DNA of 64,000 nucleotides, taken from the NCBI GenBank assembly GCA_046349435.1, contig JAXMCI010000010.1, positions 142,421 through 206,420 of the forward strand, read 5' to 3'. The position numbers and the translations under genes are program-made. This stretch comes from JAXMCI01 sp046349435. GTDB taxonomy: Bacteria; Pseudomonadota; Alphaproteobacteria; Dongiales; Dongiaceae. Under the pieces are notes generated by a model that saw nothing but the letters and a program-made list of their open reading frames with translations, searched no databases and was not told the origin of the DNA. Positions within the stretch are counted from its first letter, which is position 1. The number at the start of each line of letters is the position of its first letter. Of the stretch, positions 8,885 through 16,888 are shown in pieces.

Positions 8885-10408
8885 GTGGCGAGCGAGGGCC
8901 GGGAGGGCGCGGGGATGCCGGCCGAGCGGGCTCCCGGGGCGGCGATGGCCCTGGCCCTGTGCTTCGCCGGCGGCCCGCTGCTCATCGCGCTGGAGCTGCT
9001 CCGGCCGCTCTACGCCGCGCCCCTGCTGGCAGCCGGGCTGGCCTGGCTCTGGGCGCTCGCCCGGTTCCTCGACCAGGGCCGCAGCGGGCCGGAGCCGGCT
9101 CGGTTCCGGCACCGGCTGCGACTGGCCGCCGGCGCGCTGGCCTGGATGCTGCCGTCGGGCATCGGCGGCATCGGGGCCTGCCACTGGGACTACATCAAGC
9201 ACAACATCGTCTTCGGCCGCCTGCTCGCCGGGCATCTGCCGCTGGCCCTCGGCAGCGGCGCGCCGTTCCACTACTACTTCGCCTACTACATCCTGCCGGT
9301 CCGGCTGTTCGAGGGCCTGGCCGTGCTGCTGCCCGGGCTGCCCTTCGACCTCGTCCTGTTCGCTTTCTACGCCGTGGTCCTGGTGCTCGCGGTCGCGCTG
9401 CTGGCCTGGGGCTTTCGTGCGCCGGCCGGCCGCCTTCTGGTGCTGCTGGCGCTGACCGGCGGCGGCCTGGACCTGCTCGGCGTGCCGCTCTTCGGTCGCC
9501 ACATCTGGTCGGTCGGGCGCGTCCCGGGCCTCGGGCTGCCGGTGCCCGAAGGCCTGGAATGGTGGGGCGTGCCGCTGGCGCCGCAATCCTTCACCATGCA
9601 TCTCTACTGGGCGCCGCAGCATCTGTTCGCGGCCCTGATCGGCACCGCGCTGCTGGGCGCCTTCGGGCGGCTGGCCCGGCCGGTCCTGCCGACCCTGCTT
9701 CACGCCGGGGTCGTGGTCGCCGCGGCCGCCTTCTGGAGCACCTATGTCGCGATCGGCCTCGCCATGCTGGTCGCGGGCGAGCTGCTGCGGCGCGCCGCGG
9801 CGCCGCGGGCCGCGGCGCGGTCGCCGGCGATCGGCGCGGCAGCGGTCGCCGCCGGCGCACCCTTCTGCCTGCTGCTGGTCGCCTTCGCGGCGGCGTACGT
9901 CACGGCGGCGCGGGCCGCCTCGCCGCCCGACCTCGTCTTCGCCGGCGGTTCGCTCCTCGCCTGGGCGGGCACCTTCCTGCTCAACCACGGTCCCTGGATC
10001 GCCGCCCTGGCACTGGTCCCGGCCGCGGCCGCGCCGGCCGCGGAACGCCGTGCGCTGGCCGGGCAGCTCGGCTTCGGCCTGGCCGCGAGCGCGCTGCTCC
10101 TCTGCTTCCGGCACGGCACCTACAACGACTGGGCGATGCGCACCGTGCTGCCGGCGGGCCTGCTGATGACCGCGGCCACCGCGCGCCTGCTCGCCGCGCC
10201 GCTGCCGCGCCGCGGCCGGGGGCTGCTCCTGCTGCTCCTCGCGGTCTCGAGCGCGTCCTCGGTGGCGCAGATCGCGCAGGGCCTCTTCGCGCCCTGGCCC
10301 TGTGCTCCGTACGGCGCCTATGGCGAGCGGGACCTCGACCCGCTGCTGCCGCAATACGAAGGCAATCCGGGCAGCCTCCTGTACCGCGCGCTCGCGCGGC
10401 GACCTTGA
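8885..10408 (+). CDS. Multi-pass membrane protein, GT-C glycosyltransferase-like
   Basis: The product has 507 residues from a GTG at 8885 (an ATG eleven codons later, at MPAERAPG, is an alternative). About ten or more hydrophobic segments are visible. The first large loop, after about residue 95, carries ACHWDYIKHNIVFGRLLAGH and FHYYFAYYILPVRLFEGL. A loop with an acidic residue and aromatic clusters in this place is typical of GT-C-fold glycosyltransferases that use lipid-linked sugars at the periplasmic face. It looks distantly similar in plan to the DUF2298 protein at 10900. No specific family is recognised with confidence. Together with the GT2 gene it suggests glycan attachment outside the cell. 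Confidence 0.6.
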   Translation: MASEGREGAGMPAERAPGAAMALALCFAGGPLLIALELLRPLYAAPLLAAGLAWLWALARFLDQGRSGPEPARFRHRLRLAAGALAWMLPSGIGGIGACHWDYIKHNIVFGRLLAGHLPLALGSGAPFHYYFAYYILPVRLFEGLAVLLPGLPFDLVLFAFYAVVLVLAVALLAWGFRAPAGRLLVLLALTGGGLDLLGVPLFGRHIWSVGRVPGLGLPVPEGLEWWGVPLAPQSFTMHLYWAPQHLFAALIGTALLGAFGRLARPVLPTLLHAGVVVAAAAFWSTYVAIGLAMLVAGELLRRAAAPRAAARSPAIGAAAVAAGAPFCLLLVAFAAAYVTAARAASPPDLVFAGGSLLAWAGTFLLNHGPWIAALALVPAAAAPAAERRALAGQLGFGLAASALLLCFRHGTYNDWAMRTVLPAGLLMTAATARLLAAPLPRRGRGLLLLLLAVSSASSVAQIAQGLFAPWPCAPYGAYGERDLDPLLPQYEGNPGSLLYRALARRP

Positions 10409-10510
10409 GGCTGCGACTTGCTCGCGCACCGCGGCGCCCGTATTATGCGCGACTCATGGGGGTGTCCGGCGCTGCCGGATCCGATGTGCCACGGAAGGGG
10501 TCAGCAAGCC

Positions 10511-10849
<339 letters not shown>

Positions 10850-10857
10850 TGCCTTGA

Positions 10858-10884
10858 GCGGCCGCGGGCTCCGTCCGCGGCCGC
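10858..10884. terminator. Strong GC hairpin between proline-rich gene and DUF2298 gene
   Basis: A perfect 10-base stem (GCGGCCGCGG paired with CCGCGGCCGC) encloses a 7-base loop. It starts nine bases after the proline-rich stop codon. No T-run follows, so it is not a classical intrinsic terminator. It may act as a processing or attenuation signal that raises expression of the small upstream gene over the membrane protein. Confidence 0.5.
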
Positions 10885-10899
10885 GCCTGGGCACTGCAG

Positions 10900-12885
10900 T
10901 TGCGGGCTCTCTACTTCCTGAGCCTCGCCACCGTCGTCTACGTCGACCTGCTGGCGTTGACGCTGGTCTTTCGGCGGCTCCTGCCCATGCCGGCGATCGC
11001 CCGGGCCGCAGGGGCGCTGGCGGTCACCGCCGGTCTGTTCTTCGTCGAGCACTTCGTCGGGCTGGGCCGGCTGCAATGGGCCCTGCCGCCCCTCACGGCG
11101 GTCTCATGCCTGCTGCTGTGGCGGTGGCGGGCGGAACTCCGCGCGCCTGACGTCCTGGCGGCCGAGGCGGTGTTCCTCGCCGCCGCGGCCTACGCGCTGC
11201 TCTGGCGGCTCGCCTTCCCGGAGCTGTTCGAGCATCTCGACCAGCTCACCGACCTGCATCTCATCGCCAACTATCTGCCCGGCGAGCGGCTGCCGCCGCC
11301 CGATCGCTGGCTGCCCTGGCAGCGGCTCGACTACTACTACACGCTGCAGCAATACGGTGCCGCGCTGCTCGGCCGCCTGGCCGGGCTCGGGCCAGGCACG
11401 TGCTTCAACGCCGCCTTCGTGCTGCTGACGGCGATGATCGTCGGGCTCGCCTGGTGCTTCGCCGAGGCGGTCGGCGCACCGCTCTGGGGACGGCTGCTGG
11501 CGGTCTTCTGCCTGGCGATCGGCGGCAGCGGGCTGGCGCCGTTCTATCACCTCGTCACCGCACCGCCGGCGGAGGGGACGACGCCGGCCGGCGCCGCCTG
11601 GGACGTAATGGTGCACAGCTACCGCTTCATCGGCTGGTTCGGCGAGGCCACCGCCTCGCCGCTCTGGCGCAGCCTGTTCGGCGTGCCCCGCCAGGACATG
11701 GTGCTGCCGCTGGAGACCTTCGGCCAGGAATACGCATTCGGCGCCTACCACGCGCCGCTGGCAGGCTTCCTCCTGCTGTTCCTGGCGATGGCCGCGATGG
11801 CCGTGCTGCCGCGGGCCGCGTCCGCCGTCCGCCAGCACCTCCGGATCCTGCTCGGGGCGAGCGTGCCGCTGACGCTCGCCGCCAATGCCTGGACCTTTCC
11901 GCTGCAGGGGCTGCTGGTCGGCAGCTGGGCGCTGTGGCTGGACGGCCCGCTGCGGCTCGCCCGCTGGCGGGCGCTGGCCGCCGGTGCGGCGCTCGGGACG
12001 GCGCTCGTGCTGCCCTTCCTCGCCGGCTTCGCGGTCAACGGGCACGGCATCGCGCTGACCCGCGTCGCGGCGCACGAGCGGGCGCCGGTGCTGCAGTTTC
12101 TGCTGCTCTTCTGGCCGCTGCTCCTCGCCGCCCTGCTGGCGCCGCTGGCCGGCCGCAACCGTGCCCTGGCGCTGCGGCTGGCAGTCTCGTTCGTCGGGCT
12201 GCTCGTCGCGACCGAGCTGCTCAACGCCTATGACGGCGGCTACAGCGGCACCATGGCGCGCTTCAACCCGGCGATGAAGTGGTGGAGCTGGATCTTCACC
12301 GGCGGCTTCTTCGCGCTCAGCGCCTGCCTGCTCGGCAGCGGGCGGCGCGGCCCGCGCGCCGCCGGCGCGGTGCTGCTGCTGCTCGTCTCCAGCTATGCGG
12401 TCGATGTCGGCCGCTTCTGGCTGGTCACCGCCAAGCCGCACGCGCTGCGCTTCGACGGGATGGGCCACTACGCCGCGGATCCCGCCGCGGCACGGCTGAT
12501 CGCCTACCTGTCGGCGGTGCCGGAGGGGCTGCTGCTCGAGAAGGCCTATGACAAGTCGCCGATCGACACCGGCACCTACGGCAGCTTCACCGGCCAGCCG
12601 AACCTCGTCGGGATTCCCTGGGTGCTGCGGGTCTGGAAAGCGGAGCTGCCGGAGCTCGGCACCCTGCTTCCCGAGATCGGCGCCTTCTACGGCGGCACGC
12701 ATCCCGATCCCCTGCGCTTCCTGACCGGCCAGGGCATCCGCTACGTGCTGTGGTCGCCGCGCGAGGGCGGCGACCTCGCCGCCTGGGCCCGGATCGATGC
12801 GGCGATCGCGGCCGGCTACCGCTGGATGGAGTTCTCCGCCACGCCCGACCGGCACGTCGGCGTCTGGGTGCGCCGCCCGTCCTGA
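10900..12885 (+). CDS. DUF2298 (YYY-type) membrane protein
   Basis: The product has 661 residues from a TTG at 10900; the first membrane helix begins directly after it. There are about twelve or more hydrophobic segments. The loop after the third or fourth helix contains HLDQLTDLHLIANYLPGE and RLDYYYTLQQYGAALLGR, the triple-Tyr block that defines the Chlor_Arch_YYY/DUF2298 family. These proteins have a GT-C-like plan and are thought to transfer sugars at the outer membrane leaflet. The C-terminal third is soluble and ends in an extracytoplasmic-type domain. Placed directly after the proline-rich peptide gene, it is a candidate glycosyltransferase for that peptide. The function is not established. 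Confidence 0.68.
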   Translation: MRALYFLSLATVVYVDLLALTLVFRRLLPMPAIARAAGALAVTAGLFFVEHFVGLGRLQWALPPLTAVSCLLLWRWRAELRAPDVLAAEAVFLAAAAYALLWRLAFPELFEHLDQLTDLHLIANYLPGERLPPPDRWLPWQRLDYYYTLQQYGAALLGRLAGLGPGTCFNAAFVLLTAMIVGLAWCFAEAVGAPLWGRLLAVFCLAIGGSGLAPFYHLVTAPPAEGTTPAGAAWDVMVHSYRFIGWFGEATASPLWRSLFGVPRQDMVLPLETFGQEYAFGAYHAPLAGFLLLFLAMAAMAVLPRAASAVRQHLRILLGASVPLTLAANAWTFPLQGLLVGSWALWLDGPLRLARWRALAAGAALGTALVLPFLAGFAVNGHGIALTRVAAHERAPVLQFLLLFWPLLLAALLAPLAGRNRALALRLAVSFVGLLVATELLNAYDGGYSGTMARFNPAMKWWSWIFTGGFFALSACLLGSGRRGPRAAGAVLLLLVSSYAVDVGRFWLVTAKPHALRFDGMGHYAADPAAARLIAYLSAVPEGLLLEKAYDKSPIDTGTYGSFTGQPNLVGIPWVLRVWKAELPELGTLLPEIGAFYGGTHPDPLRFLTGQGIRYVLWSPREGGDLAAWARIDAAIAAGYRWMEFSATPDRHVGVWVRRPS

Positions 12886-12895
12886 GGGCGCGCCC

Positions 12896-13624
12896 TCAGC
12901 GCTTCCACGGCTTCACCCGCAGCTTGATCCGGTGGTCGGCGGGGCCGGGCGCACCGTCCGGCATCGAGCCGCGGTAGTAGTCCTTTTGCCAGCGCTGCTG
13001 GGTGGCCGGGCTGCCGGGCTGCTGCAGGTCGCGGTTGAACTGCAGCCGCGCCTCGTTCCAGGCCCGGTAGCGCGCCGCCAGCTCGGGGTCCGAATCGAGC
13101 GCGCGGATCTCCGGCTCGGCGGTCTCGATCAGGTCGCGCGGCAGCGGGAAGAAGAAGCAGAAGGGCTCGCCGGCCTGCCAGTCGACCGCGACCCGCGGCG
13201 CGGTGAAGCGCCAGTTCATCGTGAAGGTGAAGGGCGACCAGTCGGTCTCGACGATGCCGGTCAGGGCGGCGATGCCGTGCTTCGGCCGGTTGGTCGGCCC
13301 GGTGACCAGCAGGTTGATGCCGGGAGGCGTGCGGAACAGGGCGGGGACGTGGAAGGTCAGGACGCCGCCGCCGAAATGGCTGCTCGGCAGCTCGCCCGCG
13401 CCATCGTCCGCCTCGATGCGGATGGCGTCCTTGCCGACCCCGCCGTCCCACCAGGCCTGGAACCCCCGCCGGCAGCACATCTCCCAGCCATGCATGTTGG
13501 CGATGTTGAGCGGCAGGCAGCGATAGGCGAACGCCTCGGGCAGCGCGTCCATCCAGTCGCGGGTGGCCGGCGCCGGCCTGATCTCGGGCGGCTCGCCGCT
13601 GGTCGGGTAGAGGATCAGCTTCAC
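12896..13624 (-). CDS. DUF6065-like hypothetical protein
   Basis: The product has 242 residues from a GTG at 13624 (VKLILYPTSG). It is soluble and has no signal peptide. Blocks such as NIANMHGWEMCC, LLVTGPTNRPKHGI, GIVETDWSPFTFTMNWRFT and EPFCFFFPLPRDLIE are strongly patterned and match my memory of the DUF6065 family, which has no known biochemical role. The high content of Trp, Phe and His suggests a small-molecule or metal-binding fold, but that is only an impression. It is divergent from nepR with 180 bases between the starts. Confidence 0.55.
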   Translation of the reverse strand: MKLILYPTSGEPPEIRPAPATRDWMDALPEAFAYRCLPLNIANMHGWEMCCRRGFQAWWDGGVGKDAIRIEADDGAGELPSSHFGGGVLTFHVPALFRTPPGINLLVTGPTNRPKHGIAALTGIVETDWSPFTFTMNWRFTAPRVAVDWQAGEPFCFFFPLPRDLIETAEPEIRALDSDPELAARYRAWNEARLQFNRDLQQPGSPATQQRWQKDYYRGSMPDGAPGPADHRIKLRVKPWKR

Positions 13625-13804
13625 GGCCGGCACTGAAGCACAGCCGCCGACCGGCGGCGAGCGGAGAAAGCGTCGCGGCCAAGCTTGCCGGGCGCGGCTG
13701 GCGCTTCCTTTTTGCCCCGGCTTCGGCGTAGAAATTGCGCACCAGCGTGCGGGTGCGGGCCGGATGTGGGGAGACGGCTCGCCTGGGAGGACAGGACGAC
13801 TCCG

Positions 13805-13984
13805 ATGCAGGACGACTCTGGTAACGGCAAGAAGGACGAATCCGAGGCGGAGGCCTCGTCGGAGCCGGCCGCGGTGCGCGTGCTCATGACGCAGGTCCGC
13901 CAGCTCTACAGCGAGGTTCTGACCGAGCCGGTGCCCGATCACCTGATGGAGATCATCCGGAAGGCCCGGCTCAAGGAGCATTAG
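13805..13984 (+). CDS. NepR-like anti-sigma factor
   Basis: The product has 59 residues. A charged N-terminal tail of about 25 residues is followed by LMTQVRQLYSEVLTEPVPDHLMEII, which fits the NepR pattern (a helix with LRxLYxxVLxEPVPD). NepR binds and holds the EcfG sigma factor in the alphaproteobacterial general stress response and is released by phospho-PhyR. The ATG at 13805 follows a GGGAGG/AGGAC-rich leader. The stop overlaps the end of the convergent histidine-kinase gene by four bases. phyR and ecfG, normally adjacent, are not in this window. Confidence 0.8.
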   Translation: MQDDSGNGKKDESEAEASSEPAAVRVLMTQVRQLYSEVLTEPVPDHLMEIIRKARLKEH

Positions 13985-15378
13985 GAGGCGGGCTCGGCCT
14001 CCCCGCCGTCCGCCGGACGCAGCAGCCGGCGCGCCGGCGCATCGAGCACCCACGACAGGCCTTCCGGATCGAACCGCAGCGCGACACTGCCGCCGGCCGC
14101 CTGCGCGACGACCCGCTCGATCACGGTCCGGCCATAGCCCTGCCGGGCGGGCGGCGATACCGGCGGCCCCGCGCGCTCCGTCCAGCGCATCACGAACCGC
14201 GCATCGCCGCCCGCGCCCACGGTCCAGGCGATCTCGATCCGGCCGGCCGGGCGGGAGAGGGCGCCGTACTTCAGCGCGTTGGTCGCGAGCTCGTGCAGTG
14301 CCATGCCGATTCCCTGGGCCGCGCCGGGGGCCAGCGTGACGGCCGGACCGGCGAAGGCCACCTGACGGCCGAGCGCCGCGCCGAGATGGTCGAGCTGGGC
14401 GCGGACCAGCGCGCCCAGCTCCACGCTCTGCCAGCCGCCGCGCACGATGAGGTCCTGCGAGGCCCCCAGGCTCTGCAGGCGTCCGACGAGATCCTCGGCG
14501 AAGGCCCGCGGCGGCGAATCGCGCACCGTCAGCCGGGCGATCGACTGCACGACGGCCAGCAGGTTCTTGGCGCGATGGTTGACCTCGCTCATGAGCGTGC
14601 GGATGTGCTCCTCGGCGTGCTTGCGCGCGGTGATGTCGAGGCTGGTCGAGAAGGTTCGCGCGGGCGCTCCGTCCTCGCCCGGCGCCAGGATCCAGCGCGT
14701 CTCGATCCAGCGTTCCCGGCCGTCGTCCCCGACCAGCCGGTAGTCGACCGGGCCGACCGGCAGGCCGTCATGCAGGTCGCGAAGGGCCGCGGCCACGGTG
14801 TCGCGGTCGGCGGGGGCGACATGGGCGAGGAAGGTCATGCGGCAGGCGGCGAGCTCGCCGCCTTCGGCACCGCCGGGCAGCGCGAAGCCCATCACCGCGG
14901 GGTAGTTCTCGCCCCAGCTCATGCGCCCCGCGGCGAGGTCGGCCTCGGCGTAGGTCAGCCCTGCCGCCGCCGCGGCCTGGCGCAGCTGGGTCCGGCTGCG
15001 CGCCAGCGCCGCTTCCGCCTGCTTGCGCTCGGCAACCTCGCGCTCGACGCCGCCGAGCCGGCGATCGGACCGCTCGGCGTCGGCCCGCCGCAGCGCGCGC
15101 TGGCGCAGCAGCCCGGCGCCGCCGATCCCGGCGAGCGCGCCGGCGCCGCCCGCGAGCAGGATCGGCAGGATGGGGCCCGGTCCGGCGACGGTCGCGAGAA
15201 GGGCGGCGCCGCCGCCGAAGACCAGCAGCCCGAGGCATCCGGCAGCAAGCGCGGCGAGGCGCGGCGCCATGCGGCCCGGCCGCTCCGCCGCCGGCCGGCC
15301 ATCCCACGCAGCCAGGGGTCGTTCCCGGATCGCCATCGCGCGCCCAAGCCTCGTCCCCCGACCGGCAAGGAACATCAA
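13981..15378 (-). CDS. HWE-family sensor histidine kinase with PAS domain
   Basis: The product has 465 residues. After a basic N-terminus, two closely spaced membrane segments (about residues 38-90) anchor it. A short coiled coil (REVAERKQAEAALARS) leads into a PAS domain (about 125-250, with PVDYRLVGDDGRERWIETRW). The phospho-acceptor His is H268 in SEVNHRAKNLLAV, which marks the HWE/HisKA_2 class, and the ATPase domain has ALHELATNALKYGALS. Kinases of this class feed PhyR-type response regulators in alphaproteobacteria, so the neighbouring nepR supports a role in the general stress response. The two genes are convergent, so they are not co-transcribed. Confidence 0.85.
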   Translation of the reverse strand: MMFLAGRGTRLGRAMAIRERPLAAWDGRPAAERPGRMAPRLAALAAGCLGLLVFGGGAALLATVAGPGPILPILLAGGAGALAGIGGAGLLRQRALRRADAERSDRRLGGVEREVAERKQAEAALARSRTQLRQAAAAAGLTYAEADLAAGRMSWGENYPAVMGFALPGGAEGGELAACRMTFLAHVAPADRDTVAAALRDLHDGLPVGPVDYRLVGDDGRERWIETRWILAPGEDGAPARTFSTSLDITARKHAEEHIRTLMSEVNHRAKNLLAVVQSIARLTVRDSPPRAFAEDLVGRLQSLGASQDLIVRGGWQSVELGALVRAQLDHLGAALGRQVAFAGPAVTLAPGAAQGIGMALHELATNALKYGALSRPAGRIEIAWTVGAGGDARFVMRWTERAGPPVSPPARQGYGRTVIERVVAQAAGGSVALRFDPEGLSWVLDAPARRLLRPADGGEAEPAS

Positions 15379-15555
15379 GCGGGGCCGCCACGCAAGTCCG
15401 GCCGGAACGACCCTCCGCGCTTGGCGCCGAGCTCCGGGGCAGCGGCGTCACCGTCACCGGCCCGATGCCAGGCGCCACCGAGGCCGACCTCTCGAGCGCG
15501 CCGACATGCCCGACACCAGGATCGGCGCCGGCAGGAAGGGTGAGCCGGGCCCTCC

Positions 15556-15569
15556 TTGATGCACGTCAA
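15556..15569 (+). promoter_or_regulatory. FNR/FixK-type operator, upstream copy
   Basis: TTGATGCACGTCAA matches the FNR/FixK consensus TTGAT-N4-ATCAA at nine of ten positions. It is the distal member of a pair whose centres are 44 bases apart, close to four helical turns. Confidence 0.65.
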
Positions 15570-15599
15570 CCCCGGCGGCGTCGCGCTGCCGGGCCCTCC

Positions 15600-15613
15600 T
15601 TGATGCACGTCAA
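15600..15613 (+). promoter_or_regulatory. FNR/FixK-type operator, proximal copy, with candidate -10
   Basis: This is an identical TTGATGCACGTCAA. Its centre is 15606.5; TATGAG at 15637-15642 then lies where the -10 of a class II FNR promoter (box at -41.5) should be, predicting a transcript start near 15648. This argues that the downstream gene starts at 15749 rather than at the ATG at 15638, which would sit inside the promoter. Confidence 0.6.
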
Positions 15614-15748
15614 CGCCGCCTGCCGCCGCCCGGGGCTATGAGAAGGCTGCCCCGGCAGCGGCGGGCTTGGTGCCTGCCGCGCCGGCGCGGGAGAGCGGCG
15701 GGTGCGTGGCGCAGCTGGGATGAGCCGGTCGGCGGGGACAGGTCCCGC

Positions 15749-16888
15749 GTGAAGCCCCGCGAGGACGAGCGGAGCGCGATCCTGCCGCCGGAGCGGGCGG
15801 CGGGCGGCGCCGGCGGCCTGCCGGTGCCGGTCGCGCCGCCGCCCATACCGGCGCCGCTGCCGGCATCGCTGCCGGTGCCGGCCCGCCCCCGGCCGCGTTC
15901 CTGGCAGCGGGTCCTGCCGTTGCTCCTGCTGCTCGCGGCGGCTGCGGCCGGCGGCGGCTACTGGTGGCTGCACCGCCAGCCGGCGCTGCCGCCGGGCATC
16001 GCCATGGGCAACGGCCGGCTCGAGGCCGACGAGATCGACATCGCCACCAAGTTCGCCGGCCGGGTCGCCCGGCTGCTGGTCGACGAGGGCGACCGGGTGA
16101 CGCCGGGGCAGGTGGTCGCCGTGATGGACACGCGCGACCTCGAGGCGACCATGAAGCGCGACGAGGCGCTGGTCGCCCAGGCGCAGCGCTCGCTCGAGGA
16201 GGCCCGCGCCAACCAGGCGCAGGCCCAGGCGCAGCTGACCTTCGCGCAGCAGCAGCTCGATCGCGCATCGACGCTGGTGCGCAAGGGCTACGCCACGGTC
16301 GAGGCGCTCGATCAGGCGACCCGGGAGCGCAACGTCGCCACGGCTCTGGTCTCGGCCGCGGCCCAGCGCGCCTCCGCCGCGCAGAGCGCGCTCGAGGCGG
16401 CGACCCACGAGGTCGAGCTCTACAGGGTGAACATCGCCGACAACTCGCTGGTCGCGCCGAAGGTCGGGCGGATCGAGTACCGGGTCGCCAATGTCGGCGA
16501 GGTGCTGCCGGCCGGCGGCAAGGTCTTCACCATGCTCGACGCCTCCTACGTCTACATGGACGTCTACCTGCCGACCGCCGAGGCCGGGCGCGTGCAGGTC
16601 GGCGGCGAGGCCCGCATCGTGCTCGACGCCTATCCCGGCCACGTCATCCCGGCGACGGTGGTGTTCGTCGCCCGCCAGGCCCAGTTCACCCCGAAGACGG
16701 TCGAGACCCGGGACGAGCGCGACAAGCTGATGTTCCGCATCCGGGCGCGGATCGATCCGGCGCGGCTCGCCGGGCGCGAGGACATGGTGCGCAGCGGCCT
16801 GCCGGGCGTCACCTACCTGCGCGTCGACCCCGCCGCCTCCTGGCCGGCCGGCCTGCAGCCGAGCCCGCTCCCCGCCGCCAGCCCATGA
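15749..16888 (+). CDS. HlyD-family periplasmic adaptor (YhiI/YbhG-like)
   Basis: The product has 379 residues with the GTG at 15749. An upstream in-frame ATG at 15638 would add 37 Arg-rich residues and collide with the predicted promoter. A Pro-rich N-terminus precedes a single membrane anchor (RVLPLLLLLAAAAAGGG), then a biotinyl-lipoyl-like half-motif (ATKFAGRVARLLVDEGDRV), a coiled-coil hairpin rich in Ala/Gln (about 150-240) and a beta-barrel domain. It is the adaptor of a three-gene ABC export system and would link the inner-membrane pump to an outer-membrane channel. The stop overlaps the next start (ATGA). Confidence 0.82.
   Translation: MKPREDERSAILPPERAAGGAGGLPVPVAPPPIPAPLPASLPVPARPRPRSWQRVLPLLLLLAAAAAGGGYWWLHRQPALPPGIAMGNGRLEADEIDIATKFAGRVARLLVDEGDRVTPGQVVAVMDTRDLEATMKRDEALVAQAQRSLEEARANQAQAQAQLTFAQQQLDRASTLVRKGYATVEALDQATRERNVATALVSAAAQRASAAQSALEAATHEVELYRVNIADNSLVAPKVGRIEYRVANVGEVLPAGGKVFTMLDASYVYMDVYLPTAEAGRVQVGGEARIVLDAYPGHVIPATVVFVARQAQFTPKTVETRDERDKLMFRIRARIDPARLAGREDMVRSGLPGVTYLRVDPAASWPAGLQPSPLPAASP

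Larger units (their letters stand above)
15544..15614. repeat. 27-bp exact direct repeat, two copies, 44-bp period
   Basis: The copies are 15544-15570 and 15588-15614. Each contains a TTGATGCACGTCAA palindrome. The repeat lies in the 370-base gap between the histidine-kinase start and the transport operon, which otherwise holds no gene that I can support. Confidence 0.9.

Noticed and set aside
13685..13804. N-terminal extension of nepR
   Set aside because: The extra 40 codons are Arg/Cys-rich and unlike NepR; the ATG at 13805 gives the usual short form.
15638..15748. ATG at 15638 as start of the HlyD-type adaptor
   Set aside because: It would place the start on the predicted -10 and add 37 Arg-rich residues; the GTG at 15749 leaves a normal leader.
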